From: Paguma larvata
Lineage: Eukaryota > Chordata > Mammalia > Carnivora > Viverridae
Direction of reading: 5' to 3'
DNA length: 64,000 nt
NCBI GenBank assembly: GCA_030068075.1
Contig: CM057826.1
Span: 77,411,312-77,475,311, forward strand
Shown here piece by piece: positions 33,271-44,977 of this stretch (position 1 is the stretch's first letter; the number at the start of each line of letters is the position of its first letter). The notes under the pieces were generated by a model that made no database searches, was not told the DNA's origin, and was given only the letters and a program-made list of their open reading frames with translations. The translations under genes and the position numbers were made by a program.

Positions 33271-34729
33271 GGGGAAGGGGTCACCCCGGTTCTGCCAGAT
33301 ATGGCAGATATCCCTGGCCCACATACTATGCTTGGAGTCACAAGGTTGGAGGATATCCCAGCCAGGAGGATATTCTTCTCCATTTCTACCATCCCTCCTG
33401 GTCTTGCATTTATCTTCAGACTGTCTCCTTGCCTAGGTTTACTACTCCTTAAAACAACCTTCTGTTTATTTTCTGTCTAAAAATGTTGTATCTTTGCCAC
33501 CAAGAGGTGATGGTCAAACTATTTTTATTTTCATATGCTCGCTATTAAAAAATATTTTTTTCATTAAAAAATGTTTCTTTGATGTCTCGAATTGTTCACT
33601 AAAATTCTAGGATGCCCTAAGAAGTCTGGCTGGCAATATTATATAAAATAGACTGATGATGGCCAAAGATGAGAAAACCTGCCCTTGTCTTGTGGTATAA
33701 TGTATACAGTCAGTCATCGCGTCCTATTGACATTTTCTTCAATACATTCTTTTAAATCACATAATGAAACCAACAGGGCTACTGTCTCTAGAGTCATCAA
33801 GGATTGACTAAGGAGGAATCTTAGAATCAATCTCCTTATTTAGACTTTAAGGAACCTGAGTTTTCTGGTCTCTTGTGCAGACGAGCTCTGCAAGCTTCTC
33901 CTTGCTGGCACTCCTGAAGGAAAGGAGCTGTGTGAAGCTGCCTGCCAAGGCTACAGCAACCTGGCACCAGGCAATGGGAAAAGTCACTCCAGCAGAAAGG
34001 CGTCTTTTGCACTCTGGCTGAGAATGGCTCCATTAGAAAATGGTTTTTTTCAGTTCCTAACGCTGTTTTTCTGTGTGCTATCATATTTTCAAAGCACTAA
34101 TCCTTAATCCTTATGAAGATTCTTTGCAAGATCCCACTTTGTATTTTGTAGTTGTCTGCTCTAATGGGCTCTCCTAAGCCTTTCCTAATGTAAATCCATT
34201 AACTTGCACTCATTCTTGGCTTTGCAATTCAGAGTTACTTTATCTCTGTGGTTAAAACCCTTCTGTTTGTTGTTCTCACATAATTCAGATGAATTAAAGA
34301 GGCATTTTTATAAAGGGGATACATTACCCACTCTCTATAAAAAAGATGGGCCTGCATGTCAAGGATTCCCTGAAAACTACAGTCTACTTGATTTGGTGCA
34401 TTTTAGGCAACGAAAAATATAATTTGGTTGGAGATCTCACATATTGGCCCTGAAATCTGAATTCTAAGACTGGAAAGACTCTACAAAATTACTACCATTG
34501 TTGTTAAGAAACATGCTTTCAATGAAAAGGCAAATATATACTTTGAAAACTAAAATTAAATACCTAATAAGCCCTTTTAGATGAAGTAAACTATCTATGG
34601 CTCATAGGAAAAGACGAGGAGGATACTAGGCAAATCTGGAAAATAAATTCAGTTCAATTTTGAGGTCCTCACACATCCCTTTTTTGTTTCCCTCCTCACT
34701 CCTCACCCTAGTTTCCTATACATTTAATA
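33271..34729. other. Unassigned sequence
   Basis: No recognised repeat. Two overlapping + frames at 33226-33480 and 33267-33452 and others to 34422 show no protein motif. 33290-33370 has a local cluster of GATATCC-type words. Confidence 0.38.
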
Positions 34730-34885
34730 ACTTTTCTCAAATACCAACTATGTGTCATATACTTTACTTTCAAGCTCTAGAGGTTCAAATTTAAGTAAGT
34801 CTAATACAGTCCTTACACTCGCAAAATTTATCACCAAATGGGGAATAGAGGAATAAGCAATGACAGTGTAGTATGCCCCACTCTT
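34730..34885 (-). mobile_element. L2 3'-end fragment
   Basis: 'ataccaactatgtgtcatat', 'tcaagctctagaggttcaaa' and 'agtccttacactcgcaaaat' follow the antisense L2 terminus in order. Diverged. Confidence 0.62.
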
Positions 34886-35173
34886 GATGTATGGTGGTTG
34901 CTGGCCAACCTCCCCTGATTTGCTGTTTACTGTTACTCAGGAGGTTTGGATTTGCAAGACTGGCTAATTTTTCTTAGGCGGGATCACTATGCTTGCAATT
35001 TGTGTTATTGACCCTAGGGGACACAATGTAGTCCTTGATTATATTATGTATTCCAGCTGATTTGCACCACACAAGTCTCTCAGATTGTTTAGCACACAAT
35101 TGAGTCAGTTTTCCTTTTTGTATAGAAGCAGTTTTTACTAACTCAAGCACACAAATAGAAAACTACTTATTAA
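34886..35173. other. Unassigned sequence left of LTR
   Basis: About 290 bp without a recognised repeat. There is no primer-binding-site-like sequence directly beside the LTR edge, which argues against internal proviral sequence on this side. Confidence 0.35.
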
Positions 35174-35584
35174 TGTTGCAGGAATTTTTACCTCAAAATC
35201 TGGGGTTTGTTGTCTAACCTCTTCAAAGAATGAAAAGGTAGACACAAGATAAAATGAGCAGCAGGAAAAAGTTTATTAGAGTATTAGATTAGAAAGTAAA
35301 AACAGTAGGAAAGCTCTCTTTACAGAGAGGAGACATTCCAAAGTGAATGCCTGCTGACTACAGGCATGGGTTCTTGTTTTATAAGGTTCTGGTTGTCCTC
35401 CCTCTTTCCTTCCCCCTTGTTCTTTCTCAGGTTCTACCATTATTGGCTGGATAGCTCTAGGTGCTGGGTGGTCCATTTCTGATTGGCTCAATTCCATCGT
35501 ATGATGGGTGGTCTGTGGCCACACTTAGATCTTTTGTTAAATTTCTGAGGGAAATTTGAGGGGGAATAGGTGGGGTCCGTTACA
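35174..35584 (-). mobile_element. Solo LTR of an endogenous retrovirus
   Basis: A 411-bp unit with TG at one end and CA at the other. Read on the minus strand it has the usual LTR layout: two CCAAT boxes (ATTGG on + at 35442-35446 and 35482-35486), a TATA box (TTATAAAA-type, 35376-35386), then AATAAA (35272-35277) and a short U5. Neither flank shows a good primer-binding site or polypurine tract, so it is probably solo. No matching short duplication is evident at the edges. The gammaretrovirus-like/ERV1 style is an inference. The 82-codon minus frame at 35276-35524 is LTR sequence, not a gene. Confidence 0.78.
35272..35486 (-). promoter_or_regulatory. LTR promoter and polyadenylation signals
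   Basis: Two CCAAT boxes lie 56 and 96 bases upstream of a TATA box in the minus direction, and an AATAAA lies about 100 bases downstream of the TATA box. This spacing is that of a retroviral U3-R-U5 unit. All four sites are intact by eye; activity is unknown. Confidence 0.65.
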
Positions 35585-36654
35585 TTCTTAAGAGGAACCT
35601 TACACCTAAGGAGGTTTGCTATGGTCAGACACTCCCAGCCTTGTTCCAAAATATGTGTTACAACCACAGGTTGTAATCTTTCCCTCTCTGCCTACTGAAT
35701 CCTATCTTTACCTATCATATTAACATTGCTAAGCATAAACAACTCAAAATATAGTTTAAAACAACATAAAATAAAATTTAAAGAAACCAAATCCATGCAA
35801 ATAAATCGGTGCCTTCCATCATGTGATCCTTTGATTCCTGCCACTACCTGTTTAATTGAATGTAATGTTGTTTCTCAGGCTCAAAGAAAAATTTTCCCTC
35901 ACTTGACTTTTAGAATTGAAAACATTTAGACTTTACTTATCTGATTGTGCTTCAGAGCTACTGAATGAAAGCTTATCTCTTAATCCTGATCCCCGGGATC
36001 AGTTATAGGATCAAAGTTTTTAACCATCTCTTTCCTAACTGCCTAGTCAGGGCCCAATATTCCTCTCCTATCATCCCCCACAACTATAATTTCACCTGTC
36101 TTCCTATCTGAAAAATCCTCCTTCATCACAATTGCTCTCTCTTCCCAATCCTGGTCAGATTCTTTGTGATCCTTAACTAGAGTAAAAAAAGAACAGGAGA
36201 CCAATGAATGTAAGGAAATCACCCAGTCAGTGATAATCTCTTTGAATCAGGAAACAACATGACCTTTGACAAACCCTCCAGAAAATTCACTCTGAGACTT
36301 TTTCTCAACAGCCTATTTGTTTGAGGGGTGTTTTATATATAATGGTTTAAGATCACTCTTTGATCTCAAGTCTGATTTTTATATCCAAAATTTACTTTAT
36401 CAGAGGGTTATCTTTATTGATTAAGGACATTTTTTTTATTTATTGAAAAGATTTGAGATGACTTGCATACAAAGTCACATATATAATTAAACATATATAA
36501 GTTCACAGAAGCACAAGGGTAAAAAGAGAAAGAAAGAAAACTTGATAATAAAACTTCACAGAAACAGCCCACCCTCCTCCCATAGTAATTTGAGAAGATC
36601 TAGCCTGATAGGTCACCTACTACACTGAATAGTGTTCATTTGGTGTTGTGTGTG
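35585..36654. other. Unassigned; possible LTR-element remnant
   Basis: About 1.07 kb right of the solo LTR. Minus-strand reading gives short hydrophobic and charged stretches, but no retroviral motif that I can name. There is no purine tract beside the LTR, so I leave the origin open. Confidence 0.3.
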
Positions 36655-36790
36655 TCACCCTCACCCTCTACTATATTGAGAGTTCTTTGAGAACTAGACA
36701 TGTGTCTTTGGTAACTTTTGTATTCACAGGGCCTTGGCAAAAAGCTGGATACAGGCTAGATTTTCAAATACAGTTCTTTGAATTGGCTCT
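36655..36790 (+). mobile_element. L2 3' end
   Basis: 'tatattgagagttctttgag', 'acatgtgtctttggtaactt', 'tgtattcacagggccttggc' is the sense L2 3' terminus in order. Diverged and short. Confidence 0.66.
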
Positions 36791-37405
36791 GAATTTCTAA
36801 ATTTCCACTCTAATTCTTTTAAGAGCTGTGTTTTATTTTTTTAATATTTTAACATATAATTTAAATATACTAAAATATCAGAACCATTTTAAAACAGGGT
36901 TTTATGTAATTTTCTTTTCCATGATATTAAAATGTTAGTTTATAAAAAATTAAGATGTGACTCTTCCCATGTGATTTCTATTTTTAAAGGCTAGAGGGAA
37001 AATACCCTCCCTTTTCTATATCTTCTGTCAGTTTTGCTGCCCCCAGAATGTCTTGAAATAACCCTGACACCCACCAGACAACCCTGCATAGATGTGTGGA
37101 GAACATGATCTTTAAGCCATTGTCAAATCTGCCCTCTCACTGCTCTTGCCACCAAAACCCTTAACTCTTTTCAGACAGGAACATCACTCCTGCTACTACA
37201 CAAAAAACTATAATATGTAAAGATCTGATTTTTTAATCCAAAATATTGCTAATACCTCTTAGAGGATGACTGATCACTTTCAAACAGTATTTGCAAATTT
37301 TGCCCTTCTGGAACCTCACAGCCACATCGACACTTTCTAGAAGATTCTAAATCACCAAGATAATTTGTCTGATTTTCATTATTCAGTTCAGCTTTTGAAA
37401 ATGTG
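36791..37405. other. Unassigned, AT-rich
   Basis: No recognised repeat. 36830-36960 is very AT-rich, with runs of TTTAA-type words. Confidence 0.38.
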
Positions 37406-37419
37406 AAAAATATCAAGGT

Positions 37420-37581
37420 GGGGCTCCTGGGTGGCTCAGTCATTTGAGCGTCTGACTCTTGACCTCAGCTCAGGTCATGATCTCACAGTCATGAGTTCAA
37501 GACCCATGATGGGCTCCATATTGAGCATGGAGCCTATTTAAAAAAAATAAAAGAAAAAGCAAAAAACAAAAGCAAAAAAAC
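37420..37581 (+). mobile_element. Short CAN-SINE, older body
   Basis: Head GGGGCTCCTGGGTGGCTCAG and body to 'ccatattgagcatggagcct'. The element then passes straight to an A-rich tail with AATAAA and lacks the CT tract. Target-site duplications AAAAATATCAAGGT (37406-37419) and AAAAATAGCAAGGT (37582-37595) match at 13 of 14 bases by eye. Confidence 0.93.
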
Positions 37582-37774
37582 AAAAATAGCAAGGTAAAAC
37601 TTGATTCATTATATTTGTTTACTAATTCAAAGATCCATATTTTGCCAAGCATGTTATGAAATGTCATAATTCTGAATCCTTGATGATCTGTTTAAACTCT
37701 AAAACTTCTAAATTTTAATAAAAATATTTTTGATTAAAATACAACTATTGATTTTGGGTCTTTTGATGGAGAAT

Positions 37775-37885
37775 TTCCATGATATAGATCTGTGTCTATT
37801 TTATTCATTCATATTCTCTTAAGTACCTAGACCAATGCCTAGCACAAAATAGGAACTAATTAAATATTTACTGAATAAATAGCAA
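37775..37885 (+). mobile_element. L2 3' end
   Basis: 'agatctgtgtctattttatt', 'agtacctagaccaatgccta' and 'taaatatttactgaataaat' are the sense L2 terminus. Some flanking DNA on each side is unassigned. Confidence 0.7.
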
Positions 37886-38539
37886 TATTCTTTCTCTATT
37901 TTTCCCATCATTATTTCCTTACTTTCACTACCACAAAAGGGGCAGTCTACCACTAAGCTCTCCATAATTGATCAGCAGTTTCTTGAGATCTTATTAATTT
38001 TTGCAAGAGCATATTAGCAGTCAAAGAAGAGCTTTATGCTAAGGTTCAACCTATTAGCACAAGCCTAAATGGAGAATCAGGGAGAGCATATAGAGAACCC
38101 AAGGCCATCTTTGAATCATCGGCCTAGTTTGTAGTCTTTGTAAACCATATTTGGTTTAAGCAACTAAGTGAGAAAAGAATTTGGAAAAGACTCAAAGTAG
38201 AGGCAAAAAGATGACTGAGTGATTGGAAATTTAAGGCAATGAAATTGAAGGAACTTGGGCGATTCAGTCAAAAAAAGGCAAGAAAATTGAAGAGGATGAA
38301 ATATCATAAATGAGGCTTGTTGGGCAAGAGTTTCACAGCATCTCCAGAAATGCCGCTGACACTGCACGGAACAGTGGAGAATAAGCAGCTGGGAACTCGT
38401 GTACTGGGCAACACAATAGGATGTGCACTGGGCAGCACAATAGGATGTCCAAAGGATGTGGTGAACTCAATGCCATGTAGCAAGCAAATGAAATTTGTAA
38501 TCAAGCAGGCAACGGTTTCACAGCTCCAAGTAAGTCAAT
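37886..38539. other. Unassigned sequence
   Basis: No recognised transposon. A short direct repeat (two copies of 'gcacaataggatgt'-like words near 38412-38450) is present. Confidence 0.4.
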
Positions 38540-38785
38540 AATAATCATGAGAGTAGCTTCCACTTATTAAATACTTTCTAAATATTTTACATGTGTTGCC
38601 TCACTTAATGCTTACAATTCTGAGAGGTAGATACTATTACTTCTGTTTTACAGGTGAAGAAACTAAGATAAGAAAGATGAAGAAAGTAAAGTAAAGAAAC
38701 TAAAGAGTGGTTAGGTCACTTGTGCAAACTATACCCAGCTAGAAGTGCTTGAGCCAGCTTCCAACCAAGGCAGTTTGCATCTGGG
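38540..38785 (-). mobile_element. Antisense MIR SINE
   Basis: 'cttccacttattaaatactt', 'acatgtgttgcctcacttaa', 'tactattacttctgttttac', 'ggttaggtcacttgtgcaaa' and 'ccagctagaagtgcttgagc' are the antisense MIR order, near complete. Confidence 0.8.
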
Positions 38786-40054
38786 GATACACTGTTATCC
38801 TCCACAAGATACTCCACTCCATGCACTGTAGGATTAGTCAGCAGGAGTCCAGAGGACAGGCAACAGGAGAAAAGAGTCAAGAGCCAGGCACTAAGACAGG
38901 CAGCTGGAGTAGTAGACTAAGACTCATGGTAGGCTGCAGATTAAATGAAGAACTGGAAAATTACACTGGTAAACTGAGGCAGAAGTCAGCATGTAAGAAG
39001 AAGAAGAGGAGCCAATAGAAAGGTCACACAGCACTCACATCTAGCATACCAGATACAACCTGTGTGTAGTAGGTCTTATGCCAGGCCCAGGACAATAAAG
39101 AGTAAGCCAATGATCTACTTCCAGGGCAGGGGGGACTTTGACGAAAAAAAAAAAAAAAAAAAGACTGATCCTGCAATGAAGATCCTGGGAAGATGGGCTA
39201 ATCGGGCATTTCTACCCCTCACATAGCCCATCACCTCACATCTGAGAAATTCCAGGTGACTTAAGAAAAACCTGTGCTAGTTGGAAATCCTGATAAAGAC
39301 CTGGGTGTCCTCCATGAACTTTGCTGCAGATATAACTAATTCAATAAGGGCTAATAGTAAAGAGCTTCCTCATTCATTCAAGATAAATGGTTCCTTTGTA
39401 AAAGCTCAATTAGAGGAAAGTCTCCAAGAATCTTTCAGGAGTCCTATCTCAAACTTACAGGATTGGAATATCAGGTAAGAGGACACAAGAAATTGTAATT
39501 TTTTAAGTGTCCTGGGTAATTCTGGTAATGTGCGTGACTCATCTACATGAAGGCATGCAAAAGACTGCCAACAGGAGTCCATTGGTAGGAACATTCCCCA
39601 AGAGCTGCATGCTTTTGCCAGCTGTAATGGAGGTCGGTGTCACTGTCCTGCTCAAAGCACTAACATGAGGCCCTCACCTCATTTCATCTATCAGGTACTT
39701 TAGGGATCTGCTGGGCCCAAGCAGGAAGAGCCCTTCAGTCAGATGGTAGAGGCCATCCTGTTCAGTCACTTCTGTTTCAGATGGTAATGGAGGAAGATCT
39801 TAAGCCAGAGCCTTCACCCAAGAGGATTTGAGAATGACAAGGTCAACTGTGGATAAATAGGAAACAGACTAGTAGGTGTTTAAATAAATGGAAGTAACAC
39901 TGAGGTATTGTACAGAAGTACGTCTGGGTAGTGACTGAGAATGTCTCTTTCCTAAAGTTATAACAGTCATTCAGCAGAAATGATCAGACCAATGGCTTGG
40001 TTCTGCTCCTATCACCTTGATCTTGTCTATTACCTTCCTTTGTCCTCCTCTGTG
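38786..40054. other. Unassigned sequence
   Basis: About 1.27 kb with no recognised repeat or exon. A 19-A run lies at 39144-39162. Frames at 38749-39018 and 39281-39478 lack recognisable features. Confidence 0.38.
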
Positions 40055-40069
40055 TGGACAACTCATTTT

Positions 40070-40250
40070 ATTTTTTTGTCTTTTTAATGTCTATTTATTT
40101 TTGAGAGGTGGGGAAGGGCAGAGAGAGAAGGACAGAGGATCTGAAGTGAGCTCTGTGCTGACAGCAGCAAGTCCAATGTGGGGCTCGAATTCATGAACCA
40201 CGAGATCATGACCTGGCTGCTCAACCAACTGAGCCCCCCGATCCCCCCCG
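40070..40250 (-). mobile_element. Antisense CAN-SINE
   Basis: T-rich left end, 'gaggtggggaagggcagaga', 'cacgagatcatgacctggct' and a head ending in a C-rich patch near 40235-40250. Target-site duplications TGGACAACTCATTTT (40055-40069) and TGGAGAGCTCATTTT (40251-40265) match at 13 of 15 bases by eye. Confidence 0.93.
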
Positions 40251-40265
40251 TGGAGAGCTCATTTT

Positions 40266-41674
40266 TAAACCCTGGGACTACTTTCTCTAAATAATAGTTA
40301 ATTTTTACCATTGTTGCTTTTTGTCCTAAATTGTTTATGAGCAATTTCATATTTACTGAGCAACTTTAGGTCCCTAAGATTACGTGAGCAGTAAAGAGTT
40401 CTCTAACAATTTATTGTAAGGCTCCAAAGTTTCTTTCTCTTATTTTCCTGTATATACAGAGGTTTCTTACACAGCCAACAGCAAGAAGCTATTTCCATCT
40501 CCATTTACGGCAGTTTCAGAGGAGGTTTACTTGAATTGTACCCTTAGGGATTGAAATTAGATGAAGGATGAATTTGGTGATAATGAGGTTAGGTCTTTGA
40601 CCTGAGTGTCACATAATCCAGTTCAGTTTTTTCCTTCCATGTGAATAGCTGATGTTTACATAATCAATTCAACTGGCAGTGTATTGAGCCAAAACAAACA
40701 GGAAGAGGACTACAGAGCTGGTCAACCTTGTCATCATCTGCTTTTTTTTTTCCAGTTATTTAAACACAATCTAAATTGATAAGAATTAATAATAAAAAGA
40801 AGTTGGACTCTCTTTAGGGGTTCAATAGAATGTAATAACTTTTCTTAGGATTTTTTTAATGGATCCATGTAAAGAAGATGAGGGCAAGTTAGAAAGAACA
40901 GCTGGCCTCTCAAAATCTTTTAGTCAAGGAATGCAATGATTATATCACGAGCAGAAGAAATGCCAGCCAATTTTTCCTTGGTACCTAGCATATTTTCTTG
41001 GGATTTAAAAAGAGGAGCAATGTTGATGATTTGCCACAGGGTTAAGCCCAGAACATGCCACCATTCACAGACTCTATTTTAGAGTGGCAAGTGTTCAAAA
41101 GACAAACTGATAAAGACAGCTTAATTGCTGGGGGGGGGGGGGGGAGTATAAGCATAGCAAACTAAACCAAGTATGTTTGCAACCCATAACTTCCTCCAGC
41201 ATGTGACAACATTCTTCTCAAAATACTGCCCTTGTAAAAATGGCTGACACAATATACAATCTCAACCCAGCCACTTTACCCTTCCCTTGCACAATCACGT
41301 TGGCTTTGAGCCAAAGTCGCAAAGGGCAGGCAGACGTTATTATTCCAGGCAGCCGGAATAGTGAGAGAAATGGAATACCCATTTTTTTCCAAGTCAAGAC
41401 AGATCTTGTAAGAAGCAAAACAAAAACTTGGTTTGGTTGAATAATTTAAAGAGCTGTAAGGATGACTTTGTGTAGCATAATTAGTTCAAGGAGCTAAAAG
41501 CCAGTGTAAAGAAATATACAACTCTGAATTATTTGTTGTAATAGACAAGTCCAAATATCACATAGCCCATAAAGAACTAATCACAAAATTGAAAAATAAA
41601 ACATGTAAACAAGTTGGCAGATTCTTGGAGCCTGACTTCTTGCCCATGCTTTCAACATTGGAGTGAAAAAAATT
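40266..41674. other. Unassigned sequence
   Basis: About 1.4 kb without a recognised element except the G15 run at 41130. Two opposite overlapping frames at 41218-41440 show no motif. Confidence 0.38.
41130..41144. repeat. G15 homopolymer
   Basis: Fifteen consecutive G. Long G-runs are rare in mammalian DNA compared with A-runs. It could form an intermolecular or slipped quadruplex-type structure, and it is prone to length and sequencing errors. Confidence 0.9.
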
Positions 41675-41850
41675 CAGGATTTAAAGTCAGACAAATGATT
41701 TGACACCCATTTTATTTAACTTCTCTCAGACTTTCTCATTATCTGTAAGATGAGAATGGTAATTATATCTATGTCATAAGACTACTGTGAGAATTAAACA
41801 CAATAATAATAATAATAATATTTTACTACATAAATGTTTGCTGAAATTAG
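41675..41850 (+). mobile_element. MIR SINE with AAT microsatellite
   Basis: 'tttaacttctctcagacttt', 'cattatctgtaagatgagaa', 'ataagactactgtgagaatt' and 'ctacataaatgtttgctgaa' follow sense MIR order. An (AAT)n run at 41802-41821 grew inside it. Confidence 0.78.
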
Positions 41851-42599
41851 GAACACTTACAGCACAGTGCTCTTTTAGCTTATCTTCTTTTTAGCCTCTC
41901 TCAAGATGAAGGAGATATGGCAGTGAGGGAACGGGATGTCCTGTGGACCAGAAAAAAATGTACTCTCTTGTACAAGATCTACAGGCTTCTATACCCTACG
42001 ATCTTTTTAAATTTCATTAGTTACCTACTGAGTATATTCAAGATCCCCCAACTGCCTCCCTTAGTTATACATGTGAATTAAACCATTAAATCAAATGCCC
42101 CCTCCCCTCTCGATACAAAAACCTTTGGGAACTCATTGGGCATAGAGGGTAGATCAATGTGACTATGTTATTAGTCACAGAACAAACAGTCCAGGTAAGT
42201 AATTTTGTTTTCTCCTGCAGATTAAGTACATTCCCACCTGCAGAGACTAATGGGCTCCAGGGATCTTTATATATTTCATAATGAGATAACTAAGTGGCAG
42301 AGTCAACAATAATCAGAAGGCAGGTGCAAGGAACCAAGCAAAACTTTTTTACAAATATTGTTTTTCCTTAAAGGAAATAAGACACACCTTTAATACAATA
42401 GCTCTGTAACCTAAAACAAGAGAGGTGCGGAGAGAAAGATTGCTGACCAGGAATAGGTTCCATTAGAGCAATCAGCTTTAATTCTAGTCTTGGTAGGAAA
42501 TGAAGTTCAGACAAACTTCTGTGAGCTTTGTCACATCTCTGAGCTTTAGATCCAAATTAGAACAATTTCTTGTCTTGATCTACCAATCTAACCAGTTAC
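41851..42599. other. Unassigned sequence
   Basis: No recognised repeat or exon. Confidence 0.4.
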
Positions 42600-43215
42600 C
42601 CCAGTAACTATTATTTAGGAATCTATTTATATTTTCTTCTTATTTTCCATTTCCACTTGCGTCTGCAATCTAACTATCTCCTGCCTAGATACTGAAATGT
42701 CTCATAACTAGCCATCCAGACCCTCCAAACCAAACTGACCAAGTAGCAGTCTCGAAGTCTCTACAGAGTTATGCTTTAGCTCAAAATCCCAAGTGAGTTC
42801 ACTGTAGTCTACAAGTCCGACCTTTTCTACCTGACTTTCAAAGTCCTTCATAATATGACTCCACCCTACCAGCCTATCCTTATTTTCCAGTCAGACTGGC
42901 TTCCTCACCAGTCTCTCATGAATACACAAGACACACACCCACACTGCTCCACTGCCCCTTCCACTGCTCCACACATGCTTCTTGCTCTTGTGTGGAATGC
43001 CCTGCTTCTCCAGCTCCCTATCTAAACCCTGCTCATTCTTCAAGACCTAGATTTAGTCTCCTCTTCTCCATTAAGTTTCCTCTCACTCCTACAGTCTTCA
43101 ATAAACATTTCTCTGTACCATAGAATCCATCACCTCACGAAACATCTGTAGATCACTCATTTCATGTGCACTAGATTCATCTCTATAACTAGATAATAAA
43201 TTAGGTCACAAAATA
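42600..43215 (+). mobile_element. L2, sense 3' half
   Basis: Ordered L2 blocks: 'tctacaagtccgaccttttc', 'aaagtccttcataatatgac', 'accagcctatccttattttc', 'ttgctcttgtgtggaatgcc', 'ctgctcattcttcaagacct' and 'tttagtctcctcttctccat'. They run to a 3' end near 43215. The blocks retain traces of the L2 reverse-transcriptase C-terminal region, but no open frame. Confidence 0.83.
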
Positions 43216-43439
43216 CTAATTTTTTTTGTGACAAATATGATCCTAAACATATGTTTGATCTCTCATTTTTGTTTTCTCTCATTTGAATATAGGCACATAA
43301 CTATAAGTTTAACTGCCCATGGAATTCCCTCAATGAAATCAATCTTCTGCCATCATTCCTTAAATTATTTAAGAGTAACAATATTAGAATATGCATCACT
43401 AAAACCTCTAAATCTTGAATGTAGGAGAAAAAGCATGAG

Positions 43440-43605
43440 GTGGATTAGAAAAACCATTGAACAATGATTTAGGAGATCTGGTTTCTAAGTACCACCCTGC
43501 TATTAACTAGCCCTGTGATCCTGGTTAAGCCATGCAGTGTCTCAGCAAAATGAAGGGTTGGAATTAGTGTCCTCTCTGGTCTCTTCCAGCTCTTTCTTCC
43601 TGACA
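43440..43605 (+). mobile_element. MIR-type SINE
   Basis: 'ctattaactagccctgtgat', 'cctggttaagccatgcagtg', 'cagcaaaatgaagggttgga' and 'ctctctggtctcttccagct' match a MIR variant with the 'ggtctcttccagctc' ending (MIR3/MIRc-like). Confidence 0.74.
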
Positions 43606-44344
43606 ACAAAGAAATCAGAGCCCTACTTTGGTCATGTCTGAAAAGCAGAAGTGAAAATGTTTCTCTCCAGAAAATAGAAAAGCTCTTGTGCCTTCTCTTT
43701 TATAATCATAATATTAATATTTGGGGGAAAGTATGTATCAAATTGTGACCACTTTATTAGGTAGTATGTTATAGCAATCTAGGTCAAATACAAAAGAGGC
43801 AAACTGGTTAGTTTTCACTTTTGAAAATCACCATATATATTTTGAAACAACTCAGTAGTGACCTATCTTGCATTTGGTTATTATGAAGCTACAATATCAA
43901 GCTACATGAAAATTTCAAAGAGCCCCAACTCAAATTTTGATGAGAAAGGGACCAAAGATACATACTTAATGTCATAGTATAGACCTGAGAGAATTGTATG
44001 CAAAATTCTGGAAAGCAATTATCTTTCCCACTTTCTAGCCAAATGCATATTTTAAGTAACAAGAAATACTGACAAAATTTGCTGTAAATCTCTGAAATCC
44101 TCTTTTTCTTTTTTCTTTTCTATCGGTCTTGAGGATGAGAGAGTTTCTTTAAGACAAAAAAAGAAAACAAGTTATAATAAGCCACCTATGGAAGATAATT
44201 TATAAAACAAAACATTGAAGTGTAAGAGTTTTCTAATGGCAGAGGAGTAGTCAAGAAGAAAATGATGTTAAAAGGGGGTCTTCCAAGGATACCAGTCAAA
44301 TAAGAATGGTAAATGTGTCACAAAATCAGCCACATTGTGATTCT
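43606..44344. other. Unassigned sequence
   Basis: No recognised transposon or exon. Confidence 0.4.
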
Positions 44345-44470
44345 GCTTTGGAGATCTCATTTATTCATCAAGTTCTTAGGCAATGTGCTGGGGACTTGTG
44401 ATAAAATATAGGGAAAGACATAGTGTCTGCCCTGCAAGAACTCACTATCAAGCAGAAAGACAGCCAGGGT
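44345..44470 (-). mobile_element. L2 3'-end fragment
   Basis: 'atttattcatcaagttctta', 'ggcaatgtgctggggacttg' and 'gtgtctgccctgcaagaact' are the antisense L2 terminus in order. Confidence 0.7.
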
Positions 44471-44489
44471 CTGAGTTAGCAGTGCCCCT

Positions 44490-44615
44490 GAGTGAAAGCT
44501 CACTGTGTGCCAGGCACTGTGGTGGCACACCAGCCCCATGAGGCAAGTATCATTATTATCCCTGTATCACTGATTAAGAAACTAAAGCTTTAAGAGATTC
44601 CATAATTTACCCAAC
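44490..44615 (-). mobile_element. MIR, left part, split by LTR
   Basis: Antisense MIR blocks 'cactgtgtgccaggcactgt', 'tatcattattatccctgtat' and 'aagaaactaaagctttaaga' run to 'cataatttacccaac', where an LTR starts. The rest of the MIR follows the LTR at 44978. Confidence 0.8.
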
Positions 44616-44977
44616 TGCTATGATCTGAATGTTGATGTCCCTGCCCCTGGCCCCACCTAAAATTTATATGTTGAAATCCTAACCCCCAGTGTGATGGTAT
44701 TAGGAAGTGGAGCCTGTGATTGGGTCATGAGGACAGAAGCCATCTGATTAGTACCCTTATAAAAGGTCCCAGAGAAATCCTCCATCCCTTCTTCTACCAT
44801 GTGAGATTGCAAGCAAGAAGGCACTGTCTTAAAGAAGGGGGGAGGGTCTCGCCAGACACCGAATCTGCAGGTGCCTTGATCTTGGACTTCTCAACCTCCA
44901 AATTGTAAAAAATAAATTTCTATTGTTTATAAGTCACCTAAGTTATTCTATTATAGCAGCTGAAACAAACTAAGACA
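44616..44977 (+). mobile_element. MaLR solo LTR (MLT1/MST-like)
   Basis: A 362-bp unit starts TGCTATGATCTGAATG and ends ACTAAGACA. Inside are 'ttatatgttgaaatcctaac', 'tgatggtattaggaagtgga', a 'cccttataaaaggtcc' TATA-like box near 44754-44769, 'tctaccatgtgagattgcaa' and 'aaataaatttctattgttta' (polyadenylation signal). This is the mammalian MaLR LTR plan (ERVL-related). It sits inside an antisense MIR. The 62-codon frame at 44720-44908 is LTR sequence. Confidence 0.86.

Noticed and set aside
33226..33480. Overlapping 84- and 61-codon + frames with CT-rich code
   Set aside because: They begin in a MER5 fragment and have no homology that I can recognise.
35726..35929. 67-codon + frame beside the LTR
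   Set aside because: No motif, and the LTR reads on the opposite strand.
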